Shown in pieces: positions 1-13,100 of a stretch of 64,000 bases of DNA; within the stretch, counting starts at the first letter, position 1, and each line of letters begins with the position of its first letter. Both the position numbers and the translations under genes were made by a program. This stretch comes from Oreocharis arfaki (Eukaryota > Chordata > Aves > Passeriformes > Paramythiidae): NCBI GenBank assembly GCA_013398015.1, contig VZRR01004511.1:123250-187249 (forward strand). The letters run 5' to 3'. Under the pieces are notes generated by a model. That model made no database searches and was not told the origin of the DNA. It worked only from the letters and a program-made list of their open reading frames with translations.

Positions 1-320
1 GGCGGAGGGAGAACTCCGGGGAGAACGGGGTGTGCACGGGGTTTTAAGGGGCACAGAACTTGGGCGGGGGTAAGGGGGAACAGCCAACGGGACACGACTG
101 TAGGGAGGGTCTGGGGATCCAGGATCCAATTAAAACTCGGCGGGGGAGGCACAACGACACAGACAACTCATACAACAAAAGAGGTGTCGAGGATTACAGA
201 ACTCTCTGGAAGGAGGGGAGGGCTCTAAACCTCAGCCTTACCCACGGACTCCTCCTCAAAGGAGGAGCTCCAGTCACTGGGGTCGGGGTCCCCATGATTG
301 ATAACAGGGAAAACTGCGGT
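1..320. other. G-rich segment of unknown nature at the window edge
   Basis: The first 320 bases are much richer in G on the plus strand than what follows, with several runs of four or five Gs close together around 60-80 and a GGCGGGGG run near 140. The composition drops abruptly to ordinary AT-rich DNA after about 320. A 104-codon frame (60-374) crosses the boundary but resembles nothing I know. The segment could be the edge of a repeat such as an LTR or retroviral leader, or the tail of a CpG-rich feature lying left of the window. Nothing decides between these. Confidence 0.3.
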
Positions 321-3300
321 AGGACCTCCCACACAATAGAGTTAAGTACACTTTTATGCAGAAAGACATGTTGAATCCTCTGCTTTCGTTACAGTTAATT
401 CTGCAAATGCAGATGTAAATTATGGGTAATAAGCTGCCACAGCAACTGCTGCAGGACCACACTCAGGAGGAGATAAGCCAGCAAGAAATGAAAACAGGAA
501 CTAGACTACAAACAATAGTGATGTCTTTTTTGTATGACACAGAGAGAGTAACAAGAGACAAGATCTTTAAGGCCATTAACAATGCTCTGGGAGATGGGAA
601 AACATAAGAAAATGTGATTTAGATCACTCTTACATTTGCAATAGCCAGAAGGAAACCCCAAAATGAGAACAGGAATCCACAAAACAAGAATGGAAAACTG
701 TCAGACTTCTTCACATGAAAGAAGGTGTAATAGTATTCGTAATAAATTCCTATTTCACATGTCAAATGTGTCCAAACGAAGGATTTTTGACTAGTGAGTA
801 AAGAGTGAAGTGAGTAAGTGCTTGAAACACTGGGATCACTAGAGAAAAGCTGGTACAACAGTAGCTGCTGATGGTTGCTATTGGAAGTCATCGCAACATC
901 AGCCTTTATCCCACTTTCTCTTGTACAGCCCTCTCACATGGGCCTGGATAGAATCAGTCATTTATTCCTAGATCAGGGTGTCTCATTTCCATTGACCCCC
1001 TTCTTCTCTCAGTGGTGGGTGATTGAAAGCAGCAGGTAACACCACAGCCTCCTTCCCTCCATGGATGTAGAGCTGGCTGGTGTATTCTCAAAAAACACTG
1101 CCTTCCTAGGGTCCCATCCCTACCTGCTTGTGCCTTGTGCAGAAATACCTAAATTCAGTGCTCAGCTGTAAATAACATCAGGGCTGTGGTAGACAAGAAT
1201 TATTCCATGGGTACAGCCCTGGATTGCATGGGCAGAGCTCCTCAGGCAGAAGAAATCTAGCAGGTACCAGGCTTTTCCTGCCACAAGAGCACTCTGCAAG
1301 ACAGTGGAGATGGCAGACATGAACAGCTTCTGAAGAAAGAGTGTGTTTTCTATAGGCAACAGCTCCCATTCTCTCCTGTTCCCATCGGCCTGGGCATAGC
1401 ACCCGAGGATGTACTGAAGAACCACCAAGAGAAGGTCATGAGCCTTTGAGGATTTAGCAAGGTTGTGTGTGCTCACCTCCAGCGACACAGAAGATCCTGT
1501 CTGACACATCAAACACTGTCTTGGCCTCTGTTAACTGTGAGTTTACACATGTGATGCATGCAGAAAGCTGCCCAGGTCTCACTGTTAGGTTTGTATATGG
1601 AAAAGGGTCTCATGCACCTCACTTTCAGAGCATCTCTGTGTTAGGGAGCCTGTGACACTCTCTCTCTGGACTGACAATCGCTCTTTGAGATGCTGGAGCT
1701 GAAGAGAAACCTAAGAAGGAATAATAACCAAAGTTACAATCAACAGAAAGCTCTCAGGTGCCTGTAACAGCCCAGCAAGCCGCCCATGGGCGTTTTACCC
1801 TCATGCTGACATGCACCAGAGCGAGGAAGCTGCTGCGCTGCCATGGAAGGTAACACGCTGTGACATCACTCACGCAACTGGAGGACTTCTTCGGTTTTGC
1901 TCTTTACAAAAACCTTAAGTTGAAAATATATCCTCTCATAAAGCAGAGCATGAGAAGCAGCAGTCATAACAAGAAAAGCGGTGCTGTCTCTTGGGAAAAA
2001 GCATTTATGTCCTCTGCAGAGGAGAATATGCAGGAGAAGGATGCTGTTAGAAAGCCCTCTCTGCTGTTTTCTCTGAAGCAGAGCAGAGAGCATGTCTTGC
2101 TAGCAGACAGCTCAGAAAAAGCCTGGGCACTGAACAAAAAATCCCTGGATTATGGAAGAGATGCTGCCCCTCCTGCTGTGCCGTGAGTTGGGTTACACCA
2201 TGCAGAGATTGGGAATTGCAATGATAGTGCCTGGCTGGTTTATAAGGCTGTGTCTGAGTGTGGCTATGAGCAGTGATGTTGGGCAACATAATTAAAACAC
2301 GAGCAGGCTACAGGAGGTTTGCTCAGACCTACATCAGTTCAGGTGCTCAGAGATGTGTTCCAAACTGTAGTATGGACCCATCTGAACAGAAGGAGGAAAT
2401 ATCACACCATCCGGATGAGAAAAATCACTGGAAAAGACCAAGAGATTTTCCAACGTGGAGAAGAAGCAAAGGTTTGGAGCCAGGAATTGAAGTCAGTTGT
2501 TGCCACATGCATTTTTTGGAATTGCACAGACCTATTGAAAGTTTGTTATGTAGTGCAAAAAGGATGTGGCAAATTCTGAATGTCATTAAAGCCAACTCAG
2601 ATTTCCAAATTAACTCCTTGTCTCCCTAACCTTTTCGTTAGAGACAGTCCACTTACAAATCCTTGAAAACAAGAAAAGATGCAATGTACTACTGCTTTTC
2701 GACAGGGAAGCTTAGCCAGGAGGTTAATCTCTGAAACTCTTGAGCCTGGCTAACACTGCATCCAGTGATGGAATTCCATACTATTATTGCTGCAAGGCTT
2801 GACTTTGCTAGGACTTCCAGGGAGCTGCAATGTCAGTGGTATGAAGACTGCATGCCTGAACTGTGCTTCACTGGTGAAAGGCAGTAGTGAAAAAAAGGAG
2901 AGTTTTCAGAGAGTATTTCTCGAAAAATCAACACAACTGTAAGACCACTGGCTCCTAATGAAGTTCCTTCCATCATAAATCATGCTAAAGCTTGTTGGAA
3001 ACAGAAGGTATTGCATCCCTATTCATTCTCATTAGGCAACAGGGAACAACTAACTTCCTTTATGGAATAAACTATCTGGAACAATAGGATCCACCATCCA
3101 AAGGCAGGCACATGATGCAAGTCCTCTGAGGGAGCCGAGCTACGCTGGCAAAGCGCTTTGCTGGGTGTTGCTGGGTAGTACAGACTGCAGGAACCACTCA
3201 CTGGAAAAGAGCTTGGAGCTGCAAGCAAAGTGTTTCCTCATGTTAAGCAAAGAAAGCAGTGCTTGTTCTTTGTAAATAAACAGCTAGGTTTTGAAATAAT

Positions 3301-3799
3301 CCTGACACTAGAGAATTAACTGAAACAATCCAAATTTTGGCTAACCACTAGGGTCAAAAAAGGATAATAAATCCTCTTCTTCCTGTTAACAAAACCCACA
3401 ACTTTATTTTCTATAGCTTTCAAAAATTAAAAATGACATCATGAGTAATTTTGGAAATTCCTAAATACTTGTTCATTTGCCTGGCAGGAGCATCCTGTCC
3501 TGTCTCTTCTTTCTCTCACAACAGTCCTTGCAGCAGGGTCAGTGTCCCTTCAGACGGTGGAGGTTTGGTACAACTCTGTTTGTCAGGATTACAACCACAT
3601 GGCGAAGTAGAAAGTACAAAAAAAGATGGCTTTTCTGGATGATGTAGGCTGCAGATGACAAACATGAAGGATGATGGGTCCAAGTGAAGAAATCTGAAGG
3701 ATATTGTGAGTCTTTGGAGAGGGGAAAGCAAGGAAGAGGCAGAGAGGTGAGCAGGAGAGGGAAGCCAGAGCAGAGAGATGCAAGAGGAGGTGAGCAGGG
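321..3799. other. non-coding DNA, nothing recognised
   Basis: About 3.5 kb of ordinary AT-leaning sequence with only short frames on both strands. None has a recognisable domain, a codon-use signature or flanking splice sites that I can defend. A 61-codon frame at 422-607 starts with Met-Gly-Asn, which recalls the myristoylated start of retroviral gag proteins, but the rest does not look like gag. A purine-rich stretch on the plus strand (about 3660-3800) leads into the old LINE that follows. Confidence 0.5.
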
Positions 3800-4725
3800 A
3801 GGTCAAAAACTTTAATGATAACACAAAGTTATTGGTAGGGAATATGAGGGCAGATGGTGAAGCCCTCAAGGAAGACCTTAAGAGGGAGAATGACCAGCCC
3901 AAATAATGGCAAATGAAATTCTGTCTAGAAAGGTGTAAAGCTATGAATGCATTTAAGGAGAAGCAGCTTCATCTTCACATATAAATAATGCCTTCCATGC
4001 TTACTGCTGCTACTCAGGAGGTAAGCTTTGGTTGAACTACCGTAGACCCTTTCTTGAAAATATAAAATCACTTCTCTGCTACAGTCAAAGAACAAATAAA
4101 TGTTTGGGATACAAAAAGAAAAGCCAATAAAGTAGAAAGATCGCTGTGCTGCTGTATAAATCCATCTCGCACCTTCACCTTGAATACTCTGCTCAAGTCT
4201 GGGCCCTTGAAAAGAATAGAGAAGAGATGGAAAATGTTCAGGAAGAGTAACAGGGTGAGCAAAGGTGTGACACAACTTCTCTACAAGGAACAGTGCAGGA
4301 GAATAGGACTTGACATGGGGGACACAATACAGGGAATGCTATGAAATCATTAATGACAGAGAGGGTAGATAGGGATTGAGTGTTCGTTATGCCTCCAGGA
4401 CAATGAGGGACCAGCTCATGAAGCTGGTAGGAGCCAAGTTCCAAACAAACAGAAGGAAGGAGTTTGTCATGCAGCAGGCAGTGGGCCTGCAAAGGAGGTC
4501 CTTTCCAAAGCACACTGAGGATGCATGGAGTTTGCATGCTCACCCACGTGTTTGGAGGGGTCCATGCCACAGGCAAACCATAGTAGGTTCAGGAAACCAT
4601 CTGAGCTGAAAATAGCTGGAAACTGCAGTAACTGATTGATATGAATCTGCTTATGGTCCCTGTTGAAGGCAGAGTAGATGGATGGGTTAGATGATACAAA
4701 CCAGCACAGCTGTTCTTACCTGGAG
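3800..4725 (+). repeat. ancient CR1/L3-like LINE, degraded, plus strand
   Basis: This is a decayed non-LTR retrotransposon of the CR1/L3 type. Pieces of the reverse-transcriptase frame are readable. About 3817-3900 translates to DNTKLLVGN followed by MRADGEALKEDL, matching the region just after the FADDTKL catalytic motif, with the second catalytic Asp changed to Asn. About 4155-4208 translates to YKSISHLHLEYSAQVWAL, matching the conserved YKS..RPHLEY..QVW segment. Around 4330-4480 the text follows the 3' part of the family (an ATGAAATCATTAATG-like segment, then a TTCCAAACAAACAGAAGGAAG segment). The end near 4680-4725 resembles the 3' end of turtle and bird copies (GATGGGTTAGATGA, then GCTGTTCTTA). 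The frame is broken many times. Family membership is from recalled similarity; the presence of a LINE relic is well supported, the exact subfamily is not. Confidence 0.65.
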
Positions 4726-7700
4726 GGAAAATAGATAAGCCAGACTCAAGTAAATACAGGGATCCTGAAGGGAGCTAAGGTGGCAGCATGCAGCACAGCA
4801 GGAGCTGAAGTCAGGGGTTTGGGTGAAACCGGCACATTTAAACTGCAGTCCAAAGGTAAGGAGGCAGAAGAAAAGCTGCAGTTTCAACTCCACCAGTGCT
4901 TGGGCTGAGCCCAGACATGCCCCAGTATAATCAGGAGTAAAGCTTCCACTGACTCCAGCAGATCAAGCCCTCAAGACATAAAGGCAAGCAGTTAAGTGAG
5001 GAGTTTCAAGGTCAAAGAATATCTCCAAGATGACAGGAGACACGGCACAGGTGAGTCTGTACAGGCAGAACTTGCAATTTATCTATGTAAGTTATCTATC
5101 AGCCAGATCCAAATTATTTCAGTCCTGATCGGATCCAAGAAACTTTTGATTTTAGAGATATTCCTTTGCAGAGTCTGCATGATATCCTAAATAATAACTA
5201 CTATGTAGGTATTGCCCACAGCACAGTTATTTTTTTCGATCTTTTAAATATGCACTTCAAAATAAGCAGAGTTGCCTCCACTTCCAATGTGATATAAGAG
5301 ATTGCAGAGTCATGGCCCCAAGGCAAGGTGCAAAGCCCCCCAAAAGGCCAAGAGTTTCAGTTTTCCTTAAGGGGACATGGCTGTAAGAAATATGGCCTCC
5401 AAGTGGAAGGAACCACTATTCATTAGTTACTCAAAGCACAATTGCATCATCAATAATCAGCAAAATAAATATGTTTCTTCACAGAACCGAAGAATGCTTC
5501 ACATTCCAGGAGATATTCCTAAATACCACAATTTTTCCTCATACAGACAACACTTATTTTGGGTAATGAAATAATACCCAATAAGCCTTGAAATAAGCCT
5601 TTCCTGTTCTGAGGTTGTGTTTTCCTGTAGGACTGATCTTGGTTTGTTTGATTTATAACTCCTACATGCAGTTTCTCATTAAGTGCACACAGTATGGTCA
5701 GTATTTTGAGAGAAGAGTCTTTTATTCTTTCAGCCGAAGTAGACTGCTTTTCCTGGAGTGCTGAAAAAAAAATCATTTTAAGAAGCTGATCTGATTAACT
5801 GGGTTAAACTAGAAATGTGCCAAATTGCTCTGCAGACATGGCATAGCTGCTGACCTGCTCCGAGACTGGAAATCGTTCCAGGCTGTGACATGCCATGTCT
5901 GCTCACATCAGCTGTGCACTGGGAAATGCACAAACAAGCAGCTTGCTGAAAATGTCCTTCAGCTCAGGGCTCAAAAAAGATTCCTGTAAAACATATTGCT
6001 TGTGAGGAAACCAGCCTCTCAGACCCAAGAAATTTAATCGGTCCCACAATATATTTGTATTTCTCAATTTTCTTCCAGTGTATCCAGGACAGCATGCACA
6101 GATGGACTCTCAGCACAGATGGACACACAGCCCTTCATGGAGAACTTTACAAGTATCTGACCCATTCACCCCACCTGGATCTGTTCTTCAGCCTAATGCC
6201 ACTAGCCCTCAGCAACTCAAGTTGTTTCTTCCTTGCATTATTGAGATAAAAAACAAAAAAGCTTGCAGCAGTTTGGTTCTGACACTGCAGTTTGACATCT
6301 CTGTGTGAACCTTCATATTATGTTTGTTCCCCTGCATGCTGCTCAGACACCCAGTTTGCAAAGCTGGGCATCTCCACACAGACCACTCCTTGATCCCCAC
6401 TATTCAAGGATGTATTTTGGCAGCAGGAGGTTACATCTGTGGGTCTCAACCACCTTTTCAGAATCCATCCTCCTGTTTGTCTTATCACATCTGCTCCTCT
6501 CGCACATGCGCAGTGGAGAGGGGAAGCTGGCATGGGAAGACAGATGTTGGAAGAAGAGCAGACCTTCCCCAGTGCAAAGCCTCAGGATTGCTGAAGACAT
6601 TGCCTAACAGAGCTTTTGTTAACTGTTGGGAAGGAGGAGCCTCAGAGGTCATTCAGGCTGCAGTCTGGTGAGCATTGTCTTTTGAAAGAGTCTCTCCCAT
6701 CTGTGCCTTTAGTCTATTTTTGTGCTGCCTTCATATCGTGCCATCACAAGTCAACATGCAGCTGCACCGTGAACTGGCCCAGGGAACTGGTCTGGCTGAA
6801 AACTCATCCAGCTGAAAGGAGGAAAAAAGGAAAAAAAATCCTTTCCAGCCAGCTCAGATCTCTGATCTCATTTACCACACAGCAGCACTAACAGTTGTAC
6901 CACCACGAGGGAGGTAACCTCTTCCCACAGCTGTGGTGGCTGCTGCCAACTCTTCCTCAGGCAGCAACCCAAGCCTTTGCCCTATGGACCTGCTCCTCAG
7001 GAACTGAGTTTTCTCATTTCATTTCCACTACTAAGGCAATTCTAGCTTGTGTAGACAGGCAGCAACACATGGATACCCAACACGGGATTTGAAGAGGTCT
7101 GGTTAGAAAGCTCACATGGGGAAGGATCTGCCAGAGCTCTCTCCTTGTAAATACAAAGGCAGTAGGAGAAAAGGTTCACTGACTGCTTCTTGCTTCACTT
7201 CTTTCTCTCCTATCCCCTTGGGGAATACAAGTAAATAGTTTATACAGGCAAAATCTTTTGGTAGTTTACCCACTCTCCTTCCTCTTCCTGTTAACCAGTG
7301 GATGGAAGCAACATTCCCTGCCTTGAGACCTCTGGTCCCAGAGAAATTGTTTGACACTACAGTACTTCCCTTCTAGCATGAATTACTGAGTGGAAACCAG
7401 AAGCTGGTAACGCGTGACCCATTTGCCACACACTACAGCTCTGTCTGTTAATAGATGTAACCTTTGTGACTAACATAGTGCTGGGAGGTACTGGGAGAGT
7501 GCATTAAATCCCTCCCTCCAGCACAGTTGTCATCCTCATCATCTCATCACCCATCCAAGTGAGGAAGCTGCACTTTCAAAGCCTGCCAATTCCTGCAAGA
7601 CACACAAAATGCTGGACTGGGTCCAGAAATCACCCAGAGGATGAGGGATTAATGTTAGGAGGTGACAGCAGAGGTCAGGCCAGTGCTGCACTGTCCTCAT

Positions 7701-9433
7701 GACTGGAACAAGGTCCCCACTGGGGTGACACCCCCCCAGCCTTCACTGTGCATTCAGCTTCCACCCATGACAGGCATCCCATGGCTGCATGATGCAGGGC
7801 TGGCAGCTGCAGTCACGCCATCCCAACACTCTGCAGAGCCTCTTCCTGCCCTCTGCATGCAGATAACAAGCCCGGGGCACAGACAGGATGGCTTCCTATT
7901 TGCAGAGTGTGTGTGGATGCCGAGGGCCTTGCAACGTCTGAAGTGGCAACTCTCGGTGAATAAAACTTGTTACAAGCCATCCAAACCACTCTGCTGCTGG
8001 ATATGAGGCTGGGAAGTTTTTTTTCCTCAGGTCTCTGGCCTGGGTGATTCTGTTACAGACACTCCTGTTGAATGCCACAGGGCACAAGGAGCCCTTTACA
8101 CCTCTTGCACCCCTCAAACCACCACCAACCCATCAAAGATTCTCATCCACAATGTCCCACACCAACACCCCACCCTTCAGTCTTCTCCTTGTTCATACCC
8201 TCCACTCTCTGTGGAGCCACATCCTGCATCCTTGGGGCAGTACATACTTTTACATGGGAAGAGAGGGGGCACCTTCCCAAACTCAGCCCCATGTCCAGCT
8301 CTGCACACCCTTGTGATGATCTACTGAGCTCAACTGTCTGGTTGTGGCCCCCCTCTAGGGCATTTCTGTTTGCTGTGGCTGTGGGCCAGCACCAGGCTGA
8401 GGATGCACCACAGAGCCCACTTAAGGCAATGGGCCAGTGCTCCCTTAAGATAGAAGAAACATTTGCAATTGTACAGGTATGGCAAAATCAGCAGACAAGG
8501 GAAACTTTTATCTTGGGTATCAAAGTGCATGGTCAATTAATGTTTGCATCTCCGTCAGGGAAACTTGCATGGAATTAGCAAGCTGTAAACACTGAATTTA
8601 GAGCATGTTCTGAGAACTGAGTGTGCAATTGGCAGGACACACAAGCATGCAGAAGGAAATAGGGAGACAGAGCTGTATCCTGAGCCCTGAATTTCCAGAT
8701 AACACTAGCAAGACAAACTTGGAGACAGCAGGAGAAATCCCTACAGGAGTGGTGTGCAGGTGACTGTCTCCTGCTGCAGTGCCTGGGCCACTGGCCACAC
8801 CCCACGCAGGGGCAGCACAGGGCTTGGAACTATTGCCAACAGCAATACAGTTGTGGTGGGGATGGACCCTACCATCTTCGCAGTAAAATCAGCCAGTCAT
8901 CCTGTTTGCTTACCTGTCTCTCCTGCATTTCACTCACTTACAGTGAATTCACTGCCCTTCACTGACTCGTGGCTGTTTTACTGCCGATTTCCTCATTCTT
9001 TGCTCATCGTGTCAGACGTTGTCCTCTTGCGACAGCTCTCATTTACTTACAACTCTTATTTAACAAAGAATGAAAAATCTATGGAAAATTGTAGGTGGGA
9101 GGCATACAAACCATAGTGCTGCCAGACTCAGAAGTTAAAGGTTAATTATAAAAATCCGAGAAATAAAGATTTTGTCTGAGGATCAGCTTTGTGCTTCTTC
9201 TCCATATGCATGAGAGGGGCATTAGTTTTCCAGAATCACTGGCTTTTGCTCCGCAACTGTAGCACTCCAGGGTTACCTCTGTGTGTGCACTGTGGGCTCA
9301 GCCGGGCTCTCTCCTTCATCTTCAACCTGTGCCAGGGCTTCTGCTCTGCTAGCACAGCCTTAGAGCAAACCTGTTCAGATGGTCGATCTAGCTGAAAAAT
9401 ACCTACTGGGTTTTTCAAACCAACCACCAAAAC
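4726..9433. other. non-coding DNA
   Basis: About 4.7 kb with no supportable exon. It holds the inverted repeat at 5832-5902 (separate entry). The stretch 7650-8420 is somewhat richer in C and contains frames up to 168 codons. They overlap each other in different frames and have repetitive Pro/His/Ser compositions, as expected of C-rich non-coding DNA. Confidence 0.5.
5832..5902. repeat. 13-bp inverted repeat with a nested 6-bp hairpin
   Basis: GCAGACATGGCAT at 5832-5844 is the exact reverse complement of ATGCCATGTCTGC at 5890-5902. In the 45 bases between them, CTGGAA (5866-5871) and TTCCAG (5876-5881) form a second perfect stem around the tetraloop ATCG. Both strands could fold into a two-tier stem-loop. 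The internal arms are unequal (21 against 8 unpaired bases), which is unlike a typical microRNA precursor. It may be a relic of a small transposon or chance. No function is claimed. Confidence 0.6.
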
Positions 9434-10170
9434 TCAGGCTTTTGCTGAGTTACATCCTCCCATCTGATTCATCGCATGGGGAGAAGCTGCTTCAGCAGGA
9501 GAAGATGCAGGAGCAGCAGAGACTGATGGAGAGGGGGTGGCAGTGGCCATACTGCTGCTTTTTTCATTGTTTCTGGTGAAGGTGAAGCCACAGGATGGCT
9601 CTGGTCCTTGCCAGTTGCCTGACAACACAATCCAGCCCCTCTCCAAAGCACTGTCACTTTGTCCTTCCCCCTCTGTGCATACTCTCCTGTCCTCCAGCAA
9701 GTAATTATGACCCAACAAGACCTACATAAATGTTCCTCCCTCATTTGCTTCGCAGCACTGCCTGGGATCCTGCTCCCTCTCCTGCCCCCCAACAGCCTGG
9801 GACAGAGGGGCTCCCCCCACTTCATCAGCCAGACATGGGGGCGGTGGTGGAGCCTCCCCTCTGCTCCCACACACGGGCTGAAAGTGGTGAGGTGACACAC
9901 CCCGGCTTCGCAGGTAGGAAAGGCAGAGGTGTTGTGAGTTTCTCTCTGCCCCCATCTCTCTCCATCTGCCTCTGGGGTCCCACTTTGGGCAGCACCCCTG
10001 AACTCATCCCCAGAGGTGACAGGCAGGGGTAGTTTTCCCTCAGGCAGGGCTGCCTTTTCAAGACACGTGGTGCTGTCTCGGGGATTAGCCAGAGGAAGTT
10101 GTGCTTCACTAGAAGCATGAACTTCAGTCATCTCTGAACTTTGTTTGCCTCTGAACTTCATCCACCTCCA
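9434..10170 (-). other. GC-richer patch with a 230-codon open frame, coding status doubtful
   Basis: The minus-strand frame 9469-10161 runs 230 codons, the longest in the window that does not cross the assembly gap. The translation has no recognisable domain, signal peptide or membrane segment. Its C-terminal Leu-rich run comes from CAG/CTG-like repetition in the DNA (about 9485-9530 on the plus strand). Overlapping frames of 60-100 codons are open on both strands here, so the openness probably reflects GC content (few stop codons) rather than selection. It has no visible promoter, splice sites or nearby poly(A) signal. I would treat it as non-coding until expression or conservation says otherwise. 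Confidence 0.25.
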
Positions 10171-13100
10171 TTCCTAAAGAAAATCTCAGGTCTTTGAGAA
10201 CCACAGGAATTGTGCTCTTACCTTCAGCTAGGACTCATTTCAGCCTTGCTTTGCTGTCTTTGCAAAAGAAACTTGTGCTGCCCCTTTGGGTATATTAATA
10301 CACACCACAGCTTTAGGTTACAAAACTAAAAACTCCATCTGGAAATGCAATTTTTAGTCTAAGACTTCAGCTCCTTTTCCCCAAACAATTCTGTGTATAG
10401 CTTTTTGGTTTACAATTAAAAACTCCAGGGGACAGAAAGCCAGGTCCCAAAAGTTTTCCTGAACCACAAACCCACATCTGCCTCATGGAAGAAATGTCTT
10501 ATGCTCTGGCACTGCGAAGACCTCAGTTCTCTCCTCCTGCCATTGTGCTCTCTCTGAGCTGTGCAGTGCTGGAGCTGCCACAGTGCCCCTCTCACGGCAG
10601 GAGCTGGGGAAGGCTGGGGGTTCAGCCTGAGAAATCAGAGGCTCCATGGGTTGGTTGCTACCTGGAAGGCTTAAGGGAAAGATTGTAGTGCTCAGCCTAG
10701 CACAGGAGACAAACCAAAGGATGAGCAAAGAATGCCACTACTGTTAATGTTAGTGTTTCATTTGCTTCATTGGACTGCAGTCCCAGAAACAGAGGAGAAG
10801 CATTACACAGTTCTCCTCGTCCCAAAATAAATACAGCCATGGTTCAAAACAAACTTAGGGGGAAAAAAAGTATGTATTGTCTGCCACGAATAAACTTGGA
10901 AAATGAGCTATTAAAAATTTTTTATGCAAAGGTCTTTGCCATCCTTGAGCCTTCACGATCATTTTTGAGATTATTGTTTTAAATGCTAGAGATGAACAAA
11001 AATTTCTGGTTGGAGTAGTCTCTTTTTATTATCTTCAGCAAGCTACATGGGAGCATGATAAAACTGGATGTCATCCTTGATGCTGAGCTCCTCCTTTTGG
11101 TGCCAGCAGTAATTCTCATTATTTGAACACACTGGAATGTTTTTTTGTGGCATACTCAAGGCCAAGGATTAGCTGGGGGAAATTATCTTGAAATGTTGAA
11201 TTATTTTACTATCGAAAATCTTAAGAGTGAGATCGTAGAAGGAGATACTGCTGGCATTTTCACTTTTTTACTAGAAGTCCAAATAGCATTAATTGAGGAA
11301 CACGACTGTCAGAAATACCATTGTTATGAGATGCAATAACTCTATTTTTAAATGCACGGCAATTATATTTGAGAGTCTACTTTTTGACAGTCTTCAAAGG
11401 GATACATGGGAGGGTCCCATATTGCACATGTGACCAGTGTGAGCTACTTAAAAGCTCCTGAAACAACATTCCTACAGGATGGATGCTCAGATCCCAGCAC
11501 TGATGAGGGCCATTCCAGGCTCACTGTAAGGATCACACCACGCTGCATCCCTTCTCCGTATTTCCCACTGTTGCTGCTGGACCAGCAGCCGTATTTTCAC
11601 TAGCTTCTAATTCAGGGTGTAGGGAACTCTGATGCGACAGGTGTGGCACATTTAGCAGGACACGTGCCTGGTAAACTGCTCGGAGTATCTGGGGGTGGCT
11701 GGGGTGTCAGAAGTGTGACATTATGCAGATTGGATGAAACTGAGAGATAGGTATCTTCCAAACATCCGTCCTGAAAGAAGAGACAAAGTGGATCTCTGCT
11801 GAGGGGCACTGGGGCAGGATGCCGGGAACAGCAGCACCCACCCTTCTCACAGTCTTCATGTCAGTCAAAAATCCAAGAGCTGGGACAGCATTTTTGCTCT
11901 TGATACTAATAGTAATTAAAAAATGTGAGGAAATTATGTCAAAACTGATGACTGTGTAACTGGCCCTTCTGGAGGTGGGTGGCTGGGGGTGCTTTGGGCT
12001 GGCACTGGGCTGCCCCAGGTAAAACCCACATATGGAGGAGCAGGTACAGTGCAATCCCCTTCCCACCTCCTAGCTTCCCTGCAAGAACTAGAAGGGGTGA
12101 TGGCCACAGCTTATTCAGCATGTTTTGGAGTTCTCAGAGGTAGGAAGTGCTGAGAGATGAGCCTGTGGGCACAGCTGTCATTTGAGGCAGCCAACTAGTA
12201 CTTTCAGCTTGCCATTCATGTTAAGGAACATCCCACAGGAGTGTACAGGGTATCTCACACTTGGCTCTATGCTGTCTGTGCAAGCATGCTTTCACCAGCT
12301 CTCCAGACTTCATCACAGTTTCACAGTGTTTGCTCTTTCCCTTAAACCTAGTCCACAGAACCATGTGGTGAAGATAAACTTCATATTAACGTGCGCTGTT
12401 TGAAGTAACAAAGGTATAACAAATCACATCTGCAACAGCTCTAAAGGGTTAACAATATCTTGAAAGATATTTTCAGTGCTCATCAGTTGTGACAGATAAT
12501 TATGTATTTGAAGAGATTTGCAATTTGTTTATAAATACAGCTTCAGGAACTTTCTACTGAGACATCTTCAGCAAACTGTTCTGCTTCATTGTTACTTAAG
12601 AAATCACATTTACACATGCATTTAAGAGTGTCAAAAAATTACAGGAGCACTGCCACTTCCACTTTAAATGTTAAATTTGAGAATCTTCTGGCTGGGGAAA
12701 AAAGAGGAACCCAGAGGGCTCAGCAAACAGAAGGAGCATAAATACTGTCACACTGGCTGTGTTTTATCCCATTCCTTCGAAATTCCTGCCACAAATTTGT
12801 TGTTAGATGTATTTCTGACTGAGTGGGTCCAAGGACTGGTTTGCCTGACTCTATGTCAACTTTCTGCCTTAAAATATATAGCCAAATGGTAGCTGATTTA
12901 AGTTTTGGATATTGTAGTCTATTGCTGACCAATATATTATCTGATTAGAGAATCTAAGAGAGTGTACATGGAGGACATCCAGTTTACATCATTTCTTTCT
13001 TCCTTCTTTTTTAAGTAGAACAGGCTTTCCAAGATGTACGTGTGGCGTTTCAGCACACACATGGTGAGAAAGAGCTTCAAACCCAGTCTGCCAGCAGCAC

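Noticed and set aside
422..607. Possible retroviral gag start (Met-Gly-Asn)
   Set aside because: Only the first three residues fit; the remaining 58 residues lack gag features and the frame stops at once.
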